Shown: positions 55,401 through 64,000, counted from the stretch's first letter. The stretch is DNA of 64,000 nucleotides from an uncultured Dokdonia sp. (GCA_947503305.1 CANNDF010000001.1:186001-250000); one strand, 5' to 3'. Notes: a model not told the origin generated them from the sequence alone. Numbers and translations: made by a program.

Positions 55401-57641
55401 CTATCCATCTTGGATTTTGGCCTCAGAATAAGGTTTCAAATTCTTAAGTATTGTAGTAATAAATTGTGATACATCATACGGTTTTAATATAATGTCGTTC
55501 ATGCCAGCGTCTAATATTTTTTGACGTATTTCATCTATCTCTACCGCAGTAAGCGCAATGATAGGGGTAACTTTATTAAACGCTCTAATTGCTTTTGTAG
55601 CATCTATTCCATCAATATTAGGCATATGTATGTCCATTAAGATAAGATCATATGTTGTCGTTTTTGTTAATACGATTGCTTCTTCTCCATCATTTGCCAG
55701 AGTACATTTAAAATTTCGGTTTTCAAGAATTTTCTGGGTGATCTTTTGATTGATCCTATTATCATCTACAACAAGCACTTGGGTATTTACAATTTCTAAC
55801 TCATTATTATTCTCTTCCTCCGAAAAAATATCTATTTCTTCTTTCTCTTGTAATTTTGCTGGTTCTAAATCAAGAATGAATGAAAATGTAGTCCCTACAT
55901 CTACTTCACTTTCCAATTTGATCTCACTTCCATATAACGCTAGTAATTTTTTTACTATTGGTAATCCTAGTCCCGTTCCTTGGTAATTATAATTTCGGTT
56001 TTCTACTTGCGAAAATTCTTCAAAAATAGAAGCTTGCTTATTTTTGGGGATTCCGATACCATCATCTTTAATAATAAATTCTGCTCTGTAATATCCCTGT
56101 AATGTTTTTTTCTGATGCTTTATAGTTACCCAAATATTACCCTCTTCATTAAATTTAATAGCATTCCCAATAAGATTCATTAATATTTGCGATAGTCTTA
56201 CGGAATCTCCTATAAATCTTTGAGGTAATTGTTTATCTATATCTAAGTGCAATTTGTTATTGTTTTGCTCAAGACTGAATTCAAAAGAACGAGCGATACT
56301 CTTTAATAATGTACTAAGTTTAAAGGATGTGTGTTCCAGACGAATCCTACTCGCGTCCATTTTATTAAGAAGTAATACATCATTAATCAATGCAAGTAGA
56401 TAATCTGCAGAGAACTTAAGGGATTTAAGATCATCTCTATGTGTTTTTATCTTATCATCTTCTAATAAGATAGACGCTATTCCTATAACTCCGTAAAGTG
56501 GTGTTCTTAGTTCATGGCTTACTGTAGAAAAGAACTGTGTTTTGAGTTTTGATAAGTGCTCTGCTTTTTCTTTTGCTTCTATAAGTTGATAGTTTTTTTC
56601 GCGCAAGCGTTTGATGTATTTTCTACGAACGCCCAGCATTCTATAAATAATTATAAAAGCAGCTAGAAAGACTAAAGATGCTATGACAAAAATAATTGTT
56701 GTCTTTTTAGACCCAGCTATAAGTTGATCTGAGTATTCTTTTTCTTTTTTTGCAGTTTCTAAATCTCGTTGGTATTGCTGTAAATTAAACTGTGCACTTG
56801 CTACTTCAATCTCACTTATCTTTTCTAATTTATATAGCTCTTGTGAGAGGGCTTTATATTTATCTAAAGAGGCGTATGCTTTTTCATAGTCTCCTGTTTC
56901 TGCATAAAGTTTGCCTAACATAGCATATGATTCTACAGACTCTACGAGGATTTTTCTAGGTTCTGCTATATGGATAGCTTCAAGGAGTGATGTTTCAGCC
57001 AGTTGGTAATTTTTTTTCTGCAAATGATAGCGCCCTAAGAGATATTTAATTTGAGCACTAGAATAATAATCTGAAGAGTCTTGTTCTATGAGTTTTTTAG
57101 CCTTTAATAAAAAAGGAAGTGCAACATTCCCTTTCTCCTGATCTAAATAAGTCCATCCTATATTAACATAGGGTGTGAGGTTTTCGGACTTCTGACCAAT
57201 ACGATCATTTATCTCAATACTCTTCTTATAGAACGTTATCCCTTTTTCGTAAAATTGAATATTCTCAGAAAATATATTACCTAAATTCGTGTAGAGTAAA
57301 GCAGTAAGACGGTCTGATTTTATTTTTTTTGCAATATCCAGCCCTTTCTCAAATTTTTCTCGGGCTTGTATTGTATCTTTAATTTCATAATATATAGATC
57401 CTAAGATATCATATCCTTCGGCGAGGTTAATACTGTCTTTTGCTCTAGCAGCTTCTTTGATTAGAAGAGACGTTGTTTCTATTGCTTCTTTATAGTTATA
57501 TGTAGCCAGCTTTTTGTCGGCTTTTATAAGAAGGGCATTTAAACTATCTGGTGAGACTATAGCAGAAGGAGGCTCCTGCCCTTGTAGAAAAGGACATAAA
57601 AAGGCGAAAGCAACAATCATTAGGTATTTGATAGGTTGCAT
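55401..57641 (-). CDS. Hybrid histidine kinase with periplasmic TPR sensor (kinase 2)
   Basis: Same architecture as the kinase at 53015: signal peptide, TPRs, one TM, HisKA, HATPase and a C-terminal receiver (VVDDNRINQKITQKIL, LILMDIHMP). The HisKA-receiver half is much closer to its neighbour than the TPR half, as expected for a duplication with a diverged input. ATG at 57641 (MQPIKYLMIVAFAFLCPFLQG, 746 residues) is chosen because it places the signal peptide at the N-terminus. ATGs at 57674 and 57692 would add 11 or 17 residues in front. It is divergent from ogt. Confidence 0.9.
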   Translation of the reverse strand: MQPIKYLMIVAFAFLCPFLQGQEPPSAIVSPDSLNALLIKADKKLATYNYKEAIETTSLLIKEAARAKDSINLAEGYDILGSIYYEIKDTIQAREKFEKGLDIAKKIKSDRLTALLYTNLGNIFSENIQFYEKGITFYKKSIEINDRIGQKSENLTPYVNIGWTYLDQEKGNVALPFLLKAKKLIEQDSSDYYSSAQIKYLLGRYHLQKKNYQLAETSLLEAIHIAEPRKILVESVESYAMLGKLYAETGDYEKAYASLDKYKALSQELYKLEKISEIEVASAQFNLQQYQRDLETAKKEKEYSDQLIAGSKKTTIIFVIASLVFLAAFIIIYRMLGVRRKYIKRLREKNYQLIEAKEKAEHLSKLKTQFFSTVSHELRTPLYGVIGIASILLEDDKIKTHRDDLKSLKFSADYLLALINDVLLLNKMDASRIRLEHTSFKLSTLLKSIARSFEFSLEQNNNKLHLDIDKQLPQRFIGDSVRLSQILMNLIGNAIKFNEEGNIWVTIKHQKKTLQGYYRAEFIIKDDGIGIPKNKQASIFEEFSQVENRNYNYQGTGLGLPIVKKLLALYGSEIKLESEVDVGTTFSFILDLEPAKLQEKEEIDIFSEEENNNELEIVNTQVLVVDDNRINQKITQKILENRNFKCTLANDGEEAIVLTKTTTYDLILMDIHMPNIDGIDATKAIRAFNKVTPIIALTAVEIDEIRQKILDAGMNDIILKPYDVSQFITTILKNLKPYSEAKIQDG

Positions 57642-57718
57642 ATTATTCAAATTAGGGCTATTAAATCTACTCATAATCAGAGAGATAACCAAAAAAATGA
57701 TGTAACCATTTTATTTCT

Positions 57719-58195
57719 ATGGAAACAGTTTTTATTCATACTCCTGTTGGAGTTCTTAAAGTAGAAGGCGACCAAGAGGGGCTTGCTGCTGTTACTTTTA
57801 TAGACGAAGATATACCAAAAAGTAATATCATCCCAGAAGTTCTAGAAGATGCCGTTTGTCAAATACAAGAATATTTTGCAAAAAAAAGAGATACATTTTC
57901 ACTAGTTCTTAACCCCTCAGGAACTGAATTTCAAAAAAAAGTATGGACAAAGCTCGTAGAAATCCCTTATGGAAAAACAGCTTCTTATATGGCAATGGCT
58001 CAAAAATTAGGAGATCCCAAAGTCATTCGAGCTGCTGCAAGTGCTAATGGAAAAAACCCTATTTCTATCATCATACCTTGCCATCGCGTAATAGGTAGTG
58101 ATGGCTCTCTTACTGGCTATGCTGGAGGATTACATCGTAAAAAATGGTTATTAGAACATGAAAGTCCTGTAACGCAAGGAGTATTATTTGAGTAA
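57719..58195 (+). CDS. ogt: Methylated-DNA--[protein]-cysteine S-methyltransferase
   Basis: A 158-residue suicide DNA-repair protein that takes methyl groups from O6-methylguanine onto its own Cys. IPCHRVIGSDGSLTGYAGGL holds the acceptor Cys (about residue 121), with TEFQKKVWTKLVEIPYGKTASY before it. The short length without an AraC-like Ada domain makes it Ogt/AGT type. The start at 57719 gives a normal N-terminus (METVFIHTPVGVL). It is probably cotranscribed with the serine hydrolase 33 bases downstream, or independently transcribed. Confidence 0.95.
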   Translation: METVFIHTPVGVLKVEGDQEGLAAVTFIDEDIPKSNIIPEVLEDAVCQIQEYFAKKRDTFSLVLNPSGTEFQKKVWTKLVEIPYGKTASYMAMAQKLGDPKVIRAAASANGKNPISIIIPCHRVIGSDGSLTGYAGGLHRKKWLLEHESPVTQGVLFE

Positions 58196-58228
58196 TCATT
58201 TCTGTATATTTATACCCATCTATTTTTT

Positions 58229-59371
58229 ATGAGATATATCAAAAAGTTTTTTAAAGGTCTTGCTATACTACTTATTCTTGCAGTTATAGCGTTATATATT
58301 ACAGATTATCAATATATACTAAAAGGCGTTCGTGTTGTATACATGACGGGCCATACCACTGCTTTTATAGATGATCATCCTTACTTTGAAAATGATGTTA
58401 TAGATAATGGAACTGCTCAGGCTTGGCCAAAACATAAAGACTATAATAAAGCTAGTGCTACTATTACATTAAAAGACACACATACTGAGCTTGAAACTGT
58501 TGCTTTTGTTATCATCAAAAATGATAGCGTTTGGTATGAAAATTATGCTGAAGAATACGGATCAGAATCACAAACCAACTCTTTTTCTATGGCAAAAAGT
58601 ATCACAACAGCACTCCTGGGAAAAGCTATTATGGATGGGTATATTAAAAGTCTGGATCAACCTATAGGAGATTTTTTTGATCAATATGCCTCTGATAACA
58701 CAACTGTAGGTGACCTCTCATCTATGGCATCAGGATTAGACTGGGTAGAGCATTACACGAGTCCTTTCAGTAATACGGCAAGAGCTTATTATGATGACGA
58801 TTTGGGAGCTACTATCCTAGCACAAAAAGTAACTGAAGAACCCGGAAAAGGGTTTAAATATCTAAGTGGCAACACGCAACTACTAGGTATGATTATAGAA
58901 AAAGCTACCGGTAAAAAACTAGCCGCCTATCTCTCAGAAAGTTTTTGGAAACCTATGGGTATGGAACAAAATGCATTATGGCAACTGGATGATGAAGATA
59001 ATCGACTTGCCAAAACTTACTGTTGTATTGCTAGTAATGCTCTCGATTTTGCCCGTTTTGGGAAGCTCTTTAAAGATCATGGTCGCTGGAATGGACAACA
59101 AGTATTAGATAGTACATTTACACAGTTGGCCACTAGACCTCGTTTTGAAAATGATCCGGAATATGGTTATGGGTTTTGGCTTAGTAATCATCTTGGGAAA
59201 AAAAGTTTTGTAATGCGTGGCATTTTAGGACAGTATGTTATAACTATTCCTGAAGACAATATTATTATTGTTAGATTAGGAAAGCATAGAGGTTCTTTTA
59301 CTAATAAACCATTTACAAAAGATTTTTATACCTATATTGAAGAGACCTACACAATGCTAGAAGGTTCCTAG
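58229..59371 (+). CDS. Serine hydrolase (beta-lactamase family)
   Basis: A 380-residue protein with an N-terminal membrane segment (about 8-24) and a class C beta-lactamase/esterase-type domain. The SxxK motif is SMAKSI (about 121-126). Later blocks include GDLSSMASGLDWVEHYTSPF, YLSGNTQLLG with the catalytic Tyr region, and GYGFWL with MRGILGQYV near the C-terminus, equivalent to the KTG-like strand. Likely an anchored periplasmic hydrolase of unknown substrate. The remnant at 4946-5417 is a decayed relative. Confidence 0.9.
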   Translation: MRYIKKFFKGLAILLILAVIALYITDYQYILKGVRVVYMTGHTTAFIDDHPYFENDVIDNGTAQAWPKHKDYNKASATITLKDTHTELETVAFVIIKNDSVWYENYAEEYGSESQTNSFSMAKSITTALLGKAIMDGYIKSLDQPIGDFFDQYASDNTTVGDLSSMASGLDWVEHYTSPFSNTARAYYDDDLGATILAQKVTEEPGKGFKYLSGNTQLLGMIIEKATGKKLAAYLSESFWKPMGMEQNALWQLDDEDNRLAKTYCCIASNALDFARFGKLFKDHGRWNGQQVLDSTFTQLATRPRFENDPEYGYGFWLSNHLGKKSFVMRGILGQYVITIPEDNIIIVRLGKHRGSFTNKPFTKDFYTYIEETYTMLEGS

Positions 59372-59537
59372 GAACTAAGGGCTGGCATCCATTGCAATTG
59401 TATTTCTTACTGTGAATTTAACTCCCTCCATAGATAGCATAGCTATCATCGTGTATTAAAATATAACTATCTACTAGAAAAAGAGGAATAATCCTTTTAT
59501 ATCTAGTAGCATAATGACTTCTTTTTAAAATCAATTT

Positions 59538-60251
59538 ATGATAGAAAGACTCAACCTCGAAAACATCGTTTTTTTGGATATAGAAACAGTCCCTTTATAT
59601 AAGGATTACAATGAATTGGACGATACCATGAAAACGCTTTGGGCCGAAAAAACAAAATATCTACGCAAGGAAGATTATACTCCAGAAGCTTATTATGACC
59701 GTGCAGGGATCTGGGCAGAATTTGGAAAAATAGTCTGTATTTCAGTAGGGTATTTCAAATATATAGGAGATCATAGAATGTTCAGAACTACTTCTTTTTA
59801 TGGTGAAGAAAATATCCTTCTTAAGGAGTTTAAAAATTTACTTGAAACTCACTTTAATCGTCGTGATCATTTATTATGTGCACATAATGGGAAGGAATTT
59901 GATTTCCCATATATCGCTCGCAGGATGATTATTAATGGCATTACATTGCCCTATAAGTTAAATCTCTTTGGGAAAAAACCGTGGGAAATTCCGCATATAG
60001 ACACATTGGATCTATGGAAGTTTGGAGATTATAAACATTATACTTCTCTTAAATTATTGACTTCTATTTTAGGAATTCCTTCACCAAAAGATGATATAGA
60101 TGGAAGTCAAGTACGCAATGTTTTTTATGAAGAAAATGATATAGATCGCATTATTATTTATTGCGAAAAAGATACCGTAGCTATAGCACAAATACTATTA
60201 CGGTTGCGCAATGAAGAGTTACTTCAAGACCATGAGATTACATCTGTTTAA
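59538..60251 (+). CDS. Predicted 3'-5' exonuclease (PolB-like RNase H fold)
   Basis: A 237-residue protein of the DnaQ-like superfamily. The ExoI motif is FLDIETVPL (D and E near 14-16), ExoII is CAHNGKEFDFPYIARRM (D near 122), and ExoIII is YCEKDTVAIAQILLRL (D near 215) in the YxxxD form. This is the stand-alone PolB-exonuclease-like family common in Bacteroidota; the substrate is presumably DNA. No partner gene is evident. I see nothing else in the 166 bases between it and the upstream hydrolase. Confidence 0.9.
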   Translation: MIERLNLENIVFLDIETVPLYKDYNELDDTMKTLWAEKTKYLRKEDYTPEAYYDRAGIWAEFGKIVCISVGYFKYIGDHRMFRTTSFYGEENILLKEFKNLLETHFNRRDHLLCAHNGKEFDFPYIARRMIINGITLPYKLNLFGKKPWEIPHIDTLDLWKFGDYKHYTSLKLLTSILGIPSPKDDIDGSQVRNVFYEENDIDRIIIYCEKDTVAIAQILLRLRNEELLQDHEITSV

Positions 60252-60271
60252 GTAGGTGTTTATAGAAGTAC

Positions 60272-60285
60272 GCTTTCGCGAAAGC
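60272..60285. repeat. Palindrome copy 12 (GCTTTCGCGAAAGC)
   Basis: Perfect copy between the exonuclease and the metalloprotease terminator. The symmetry extends to 20 bp (60269-60288), as in copy 11. Confidence 0.95.
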
Positions 60286-60287
60286 GT

Positions 60288-60323
60288 ATAAAAACAAAAA
60301 CCCGATGCCTCTCGACATCGGGT
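60288..60323 (-). terminator. Rho-independent terminator of the M4 metalloprotease gene
   Basis: Stem ACCCGATG / CATCGGGT (60300-60307 and 60316-60323) with an 8-base loop. On the minus strand it is followed by a T-run (TTTTTGTTTTTAT), which suits the leftward protease gene ending at 60373. Confidence 0.88.
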
Positions 60324-60372
60324 CTTCTTCACAATAATTGATTGGTTAGTGTAATCAATACAAAATTAGAGT

Positions 60373-63300
60373 TTATCGTTTGATAAATTTATGCGTTTCT
60401 AACATTCCGTTTGATGCACTTATTTTCACAAAATATACTCCTGTTTTAAGTTGTGATACATCTAGACGTTCTGAAAATTGTTCATTAGTCATTTCTTTAT
60501 AAGAGTTACTAAGAACACGTCTTCCTAATGCATCATATACATCAAGGTTTACATCAATAGCGATATCTTCTATATCAATAGCTAGTCGGATATCTGTATA
60601 ACTCACTGCTGGATTAGGGAATATCTGGAAATCTCCTTCTAATTCTGAATCAGACCTTCCAAACCCTTGTGGGCCTTCGTTTAAAGTTACTCTAGTATCT
60701 ATAAGACTATTTGGTACAATAGAAGCACCTCCTGCTGTTCCTCTGATCTCTACCTCATCTATATATACCTGATCTCCATTTCCACTAGCATCACACTGAA
60801 TACGGAAACTACCATTAGCCGATAGGTTAAAAGCTGCGCTACTTAAATTTACTGTAGCTGTATATACTGTCCCATTATTAAAGTCAGTTCCTCTGGCATA
60901 TGTTGCCACAGTTTGCCATCCAGATCCATCATTATAACGTACCCAGAAATCTTCATTATTTTCCATACTATTTGGGTAGAAAGAAAAGCTTATTGATACA
61001 TTATCATATGCCGTAAGGTCATAACTTGATGCAGTAGTCATAGCAGATGCTGTTCCAGAGTTATCACGAAGACGCATTGAGAAGGAACCTTCTGGTGAGC
61101 GGCTTCCTGAATAACGGAAACAATCGCTTCCTCCATCTAACCAACCGTCAAGACCTGTTTCAAAGTAACTCCCCAATAAAAGGTCATCTACTGGACCTCC
61201 GCTACCGCCTGCGGTTGTTATATTCACCGTATTACTTGCGCCAGATACATTACCTGCAGCATCTTTTGCTCTTACTGAGAAACTGTATGATGTATCTGCA
61301 ACAAGTCCCGTAATATTTGCTCCTGTTCCTGTAACGGTTCCTAATAATGAACCATCCATATAAACATCATATCCCGTTACCCCAACATTATCACTCGAAG
61401 CATTCCAACTTAAGTCTGCCGTTGTTTCCGTAATATTAAAAGCTGAAAGGTTTGCAGGTACCGACGGTGCTTGTGTATCTGCAGTCGAGCCAGAATCTGT
61501 TGTTACATTTACAGTATTACTAGATGCAGATACATTTCCTGCAGCATCTTTTGCTCTAACAGAGAACGTATATGAAGTAGCTGCAGTAAGCCCTGTGATA
61601 TTTGCTCCTGTTCCTGTAACAGTTCCTAATAATGAAGTCCCTTGATATACATCGTATCCCGTTACTCCTACATTATCATTTGAAGCATTCCAACTTAAAT
61701 CTACCGTAGTCTCTGTAATATTAGACGCTGAAAGGTTTGCAGGTACTGATGGTGCTTGTGTATCTGCAGTAGAACCTCCTATTGTAACTGTATAATCTTC
61801 TACTTCTCCATAAGTAAATGTTTCACATGAAGTAGGAATCCCATTATATTTTAAAGATACTCGCATTCTAGTATCTCCATCTGTAGAAGAGGTAGGGACT
61901 GTAAAACTTCCACTAACGGGTGTTGTCGTTGTAGCTGCTTGGGTAAAAACTTGCTCTCCACTATCATCAAAACTCCCGTTTTGATTATAATCTATCCATA
62001 CTGAATATCCTTCAGCATATACGGTTCCAGTCCATGTAGGTGTAATCGTGATGGTAACATTATCTCCTTTAGAAAGGTTTGTAGAAATATTAGTATGATC
62101 TGTATATCCATTTCCACTTCCAGATGTATTATCGATACTTCCTATTTGTACACGACTTATATATTCATCATTTACATTGTTACCTTGTGATGAACAGTAG
62201 TTTCCACCTCCAGGATTTCCGCCTCCAAAAGCATCTCCTACATTTACAGCATACATAGCATTTGTAACAGTCTCTTCTTCAATACCGCCAGCACCATAAA
62301 GATCTACAGCAGATTGAATAAGTGCTGTTCTTGCTTGTGCATATGTAGTATTTGCACTCATATATTGATTAATTCCGCGATATGCAATTTGTGCTGCCTT
62401 GTTCATTCCTATTCCAGCAACATTGTATGAATCGCCTACATCATTAGATCCAGAACCTCCAGCTACTGTTAAGTAAAACCAGTGATTTAATACTCCTGAA
62501 TTAGTATGCACGCCGCAATAATCGTTATTCTGAGTAGGTGTTCCACAATTAGGGTTTTGCCAGAAAGATCCTCCATACGTATCTGGTTGCCCTAAAGATT
62601 TAGGGTCACTCATAGAGCGTAGTGCTGCAGATCCATTACGACGGTCTATCTCATCTCCTATTAACCATATACTTGGATCTGGAGCTGCATCATTCCCATT
62701 TCCTTTTGCAAAGTGCTCAACAGCCGCACCCCAAATATCAGAATACCCTTCATTTAGTCCTCCAGACTCTCTTTGGTATGCTAAGTTTGCTGTAAATTCC
62801 GTAACTGCATGACCTATTTCATGAGAAGCAACATCTAGACTTGTCAATGCATCAAAGAAACCATTTCCTTCATTCCCATTGGAAGAACCATCTCCATAAG
62901 ACATTACATTTAAGAACCAGAATGCATTATCATAATTACTATCTACGTGTACATAGCTTCGTAATTGAGCTCCCGATCCATTGTAACTGTCTCTATTATG
63001 AACTTGTAACCAATAATCATACGTTTCCATAGCTCCCCAATGTGCATCTAAGGCCGCATTATCTTTATTTGCATTGTCATATTCTGCAGCTGTCCAATTA
63101 TTATCATTATCTGTAAATTCAGAATAATTAGTAATATATGGAAGTGAGTTCCCTACAGGTGCTAGGTTATTTGCATCTCTAGTAAAGACACTACGTCCCG
63201 CATCATTAAGGGTATAGGATCCACCAGAAAAAGTGGTCTCAATACTTCTAGATCCACTATAACGTGTTGCCGCAGTTCCAGTAACAAAATCCTCAAACGT

Positions 63301-64000
63301 ATCTACAACTTCTTCTGTACAAGGTGTGTCTGAAGAGATTGTATTAAAAGCACGCCCATCATGTCCAAAATTATCTACATGTCGTACTTTATTATTAAAA
63401 AATAAAGCATCTCCATTTTGTGCGTCTATATATAGGTCTCCTCCTCCTAGGGGAACAATGGTATATATTGTAAACTTATAAGCCAACTTTGCTACAACTT
63501 CATCTCCTTCAAATAGAGGTAAAATAAGTAATTCTCCTTGTGGCTGTTCATATCCTAGCTCTTGACTTGCTGCCTGGTCTTCCCATAAGTAAGATTGAGC
63601 CCCTGTATGTTGTACTGCTTTCGCGAAAGCAGTCTCTGAGGAAATACCTGGTGCTACCGAAAGGTCTTTTATATCATAAAATTCACCAGTAATTGTCTGT
63701 GTTATCCCATTTTTAGAATGAACAACTGGTACTGCAAACTCTACAGGAACGCCTTGATAGGTTTGTTGGTATCGTATATGGTTAAAACCAAGCTCATCGG
63801 TTTTTTGTGATTTTAATTGAAAATCATTTTGCTCAGAAAGTTGCATACTATTTTGGAAAGCTGCTTTTCCTGTCAAAATTTCCCCCTTAACAGGATCGAC
63901 TTTTATAAAGCCCGATGATGACTTTACAGAAACCTTTTCCTGTAATTGTTGCCCCATAGCAACCACAGTACTCAATGCAAATACTGCAGAAGCAATAGTG
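60373..64000 (-). CDS. T9SS-secreted M4 family metalloprotease, 5'-truncated by window edge
   Basis: The frame runs to the window end (TIASAVFALSTVVAMGQQ, the end of a signal peptide), so the first codons lie outside. Counting from the TTG at 63975: an FTP/PepSY-type propeptide (about 15-200), the M4 catalytic domain with HEIGH at 385-389 and the second zinc Glu in GGLNEGYSD (E409), a GEVED-type beta domain (about 605-740), two near-identical fibronectin type III repeats (about 745-930), a jelly-roll-like carbohydrate/MAM-type domain (about 935-1090), and a type A T9SS sorting domain at the C-terminus (IFPNPA ... GVYFVKISASNG). Expected to be a cell-surface or secreted thermolysin-like protease that digests external protein. 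A palindrome copy lies in the propeptide (AFAKA, 116-120). Confidence 0.95.
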   Translation of the reverse strand, partial: TIASAVFALSTVVAMGQQLQEKVSVKSSSGFIKVDPVKGEILTGKAAFQNSMQLSEQNDFQLKSQKTDELGFNHIRYQQTYQGVPVEFAVPVVHSKNGITQTITGEFYDIKDLSVAPGISSETAFAKAVQHTGAQSYLWEDQAASQELGYEQPQGELLILPLFEGDEVVAKLAYKFTIYTIVPLGGGDLYIDAQNGDALFFNNKVRHVDNFGHDGRAFNTISSDTPCTEEVVDTFEDFVTGTAATRYSGSRSIETTFSGGSYTLNDAGRSVFTRDANNLAPVGNSLPYITNYSEFTDNDNNWTAAEYDNANKDNAALDAHWGAMETYDYWLQVHNRDSYNGSGAQLRSYVHVDSNYDNAFWFLNVMSYGDGSSNGNEGNGFFDALTSLDVASHEIGHAVTEFTANLAYQRESGGLNEGYSDIWGAAVEHFAKGNGNDAAPDPSIWLIGDEIDRRNGSAALRSMSDPKSLGQPDTYGGSFWQNPNCGTPTQNNDYCGVHTNSGVLNHWFYLTVAGGSGSNDVGDSYNVAGIGMNKAAQIAYRGINQYMSANTTYAQARTALIQSAVDLYGAGGIEEETVTNAMYAVNVGDAFGGGNPGGGNYCSSQGNNVNDEYISRVQIGSIDNTSGSGNGYTDHTNISTNLSKGDNVTITITPTWTGTVYAEGYSVWIDYNQNGSFDDSGEQVFTQAATTTTPVSGSFTVPTSSTDGDTRMRVSLKYNGIPTSCETFTYGEVEDYTVTIGGSTADTQAPSVPANLSASNITETTVDLSWNASNDNVGVTGYDVYQGTSLLGTVTGTGANITGLTAATSYTFSVRAKDAAGNVSASSNTVNVTTDSGSTADTQAPSVPANLSAFNITETTADLSWNASSDNVGVTGYDVYMDGSLLGTVTGTGANITGLVADTSYSFSVRAKDAAGNVSGASNTVNITTAGGSGGPVDDLLLGSYFETGLDGWLDGGSDCFRYSGSRSPEGSFSMRLRDNSGTASAMTTASSYDLTAYDNVSISFSFYPNSMENNEDFWVRYNDGSGWQTVATYARGTDFNNGTVYTATVNLSSAAFNLSANGSFRIQCDASGNGDQVYIDEVEIRGTAGGASIVPNSLIDTRVTLNEGPQGFGRSDSELEGDFQIFPNPAVSYTDIRLAIDIEDIAIDVNLDVYDALGRRVLSNSYKEMTNEQFSERLDVSQLKTGVYFVKISASNGMLETHKFIKR
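61200..61790 (-). repeat. Tandem duplicated fibronectin type III segments, 285-base period
   Basis: Two copies of a 95-residue FN3 repeat differ at few positions. Matching DNA segments (for example at 61456 and 61741) are offset by exactly 285 bases, so this is a recent in-frame duplication. Confidence 0.85.
63617..63630. repeat. Palindrome copy 13 (GCTTTCGCGAAAGC)
   Basis: Perfect copy inside the M4 protease propeptide, read on the minus strand as A-F-A-K-A. The symmetry extends to 20 bp as ACTGCTTTCGCGAAAGCAGT (63614-63633). Confidence 0.95.

Noticed and set aside
1081-63630. The palindromes as rho-independent terminators
   Set aside because: Most copies are inside coding sequence and lack a following T-run, so termination does not explain them as a class.
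1-64000. CRISPR array, IS element or prophage
   Set aside because: No regularly spaced direct repeats of array type, and no transposase, integrase or phage structural gene was found among the readable proteins.

Overview
The window looks like a chromosome segment of a marine-type member of the Flavobacteriaceae (Bacteroidota). The evidence is an AT-rich genome, promoter -7 elements of the form TAnnTTTG, almost no Shine-Dalgarno sequences, type IX secretion (T9SS) C-terminal sorting domains on two proteins, CarboxypepD_reg and TonB-plug modules, a lycopene cyclase, HemJ, and hybrid TPR histidine kinases. I see no tRNA, rRNA, CRISPR array, insertion sequence or phage gene. The segment reads as core chromosome with one unusual paralogue array.

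Layout. 0-2.7 kb: a DUF1800/DUF1501 pair, the second with both a Tat signal and a T9SS domain. 2.8-14.2 kb: metG, a decayed serine-hydrolase pseudogene, tex, a secreted unknown, a histone-deacetylase-like hydrolase, crtY, a TerB/DnaJ protein, a bacilliredoxin, plsC and an HD hydrolase. 14.4-27.0 kb: four large co-oriented paralogues (called A to D in transcription order, right to left). They combine signal peptide, CarboxypepD_reg domains, a VWA-like domain, one or three TonB plug domains without any beta-barrel, TPRs and a C-terminal DUF2135 domain. 27-41.5 kb: mostly leftward metabolic and membrane genes (radical SAM protein, crotonase, NtrY-like kinase, hemJ, BNR-repeat protein, MATE pump, hemH, ThuA lipoprotein, AraC regulator), with one rightward Gfo/Idh/MocA oxidoreductase. 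41.7-49.5 kb: a rightward heme operon hemA-hemC-hemD-hemE-(three unknown genes)-hemF-hemB. 49.5-64 kb: a secreted/cytosolic unknown pair, a CNNM/CBS protein, a DinB protein, two tandem hybrid kinases, ogt, a serine hydrolase, an exonuclease, and a T9SS-secreted M4 metalloprotease cut by the window end.

How genes work together. With hemH and hemJ on the opposite strand nearby, the window encodes glutamyl-tRNA reductase through ferrochelatase. Only glutamate-1-semialdehyde aminomutase (hemL) is not seen. The AraC-type regulator lies divergent to hemA.

The two strongest unexplained signals are these. (1) A perfect 14-bp palindrome, GCTTTCGCGAAAGC, occurs 13 times in 64 kb plus two one-mismatch copies. 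It is spaced more evenly than chance and is tolerated in all three reading frames of unrelated genes. (2) The A-D array of barrel-less TonB-plug/VWA/DUF2135 proteins appears to have arisen by duplication of a two-gene unit, followed by internal triplication of the plug unit in protein C.
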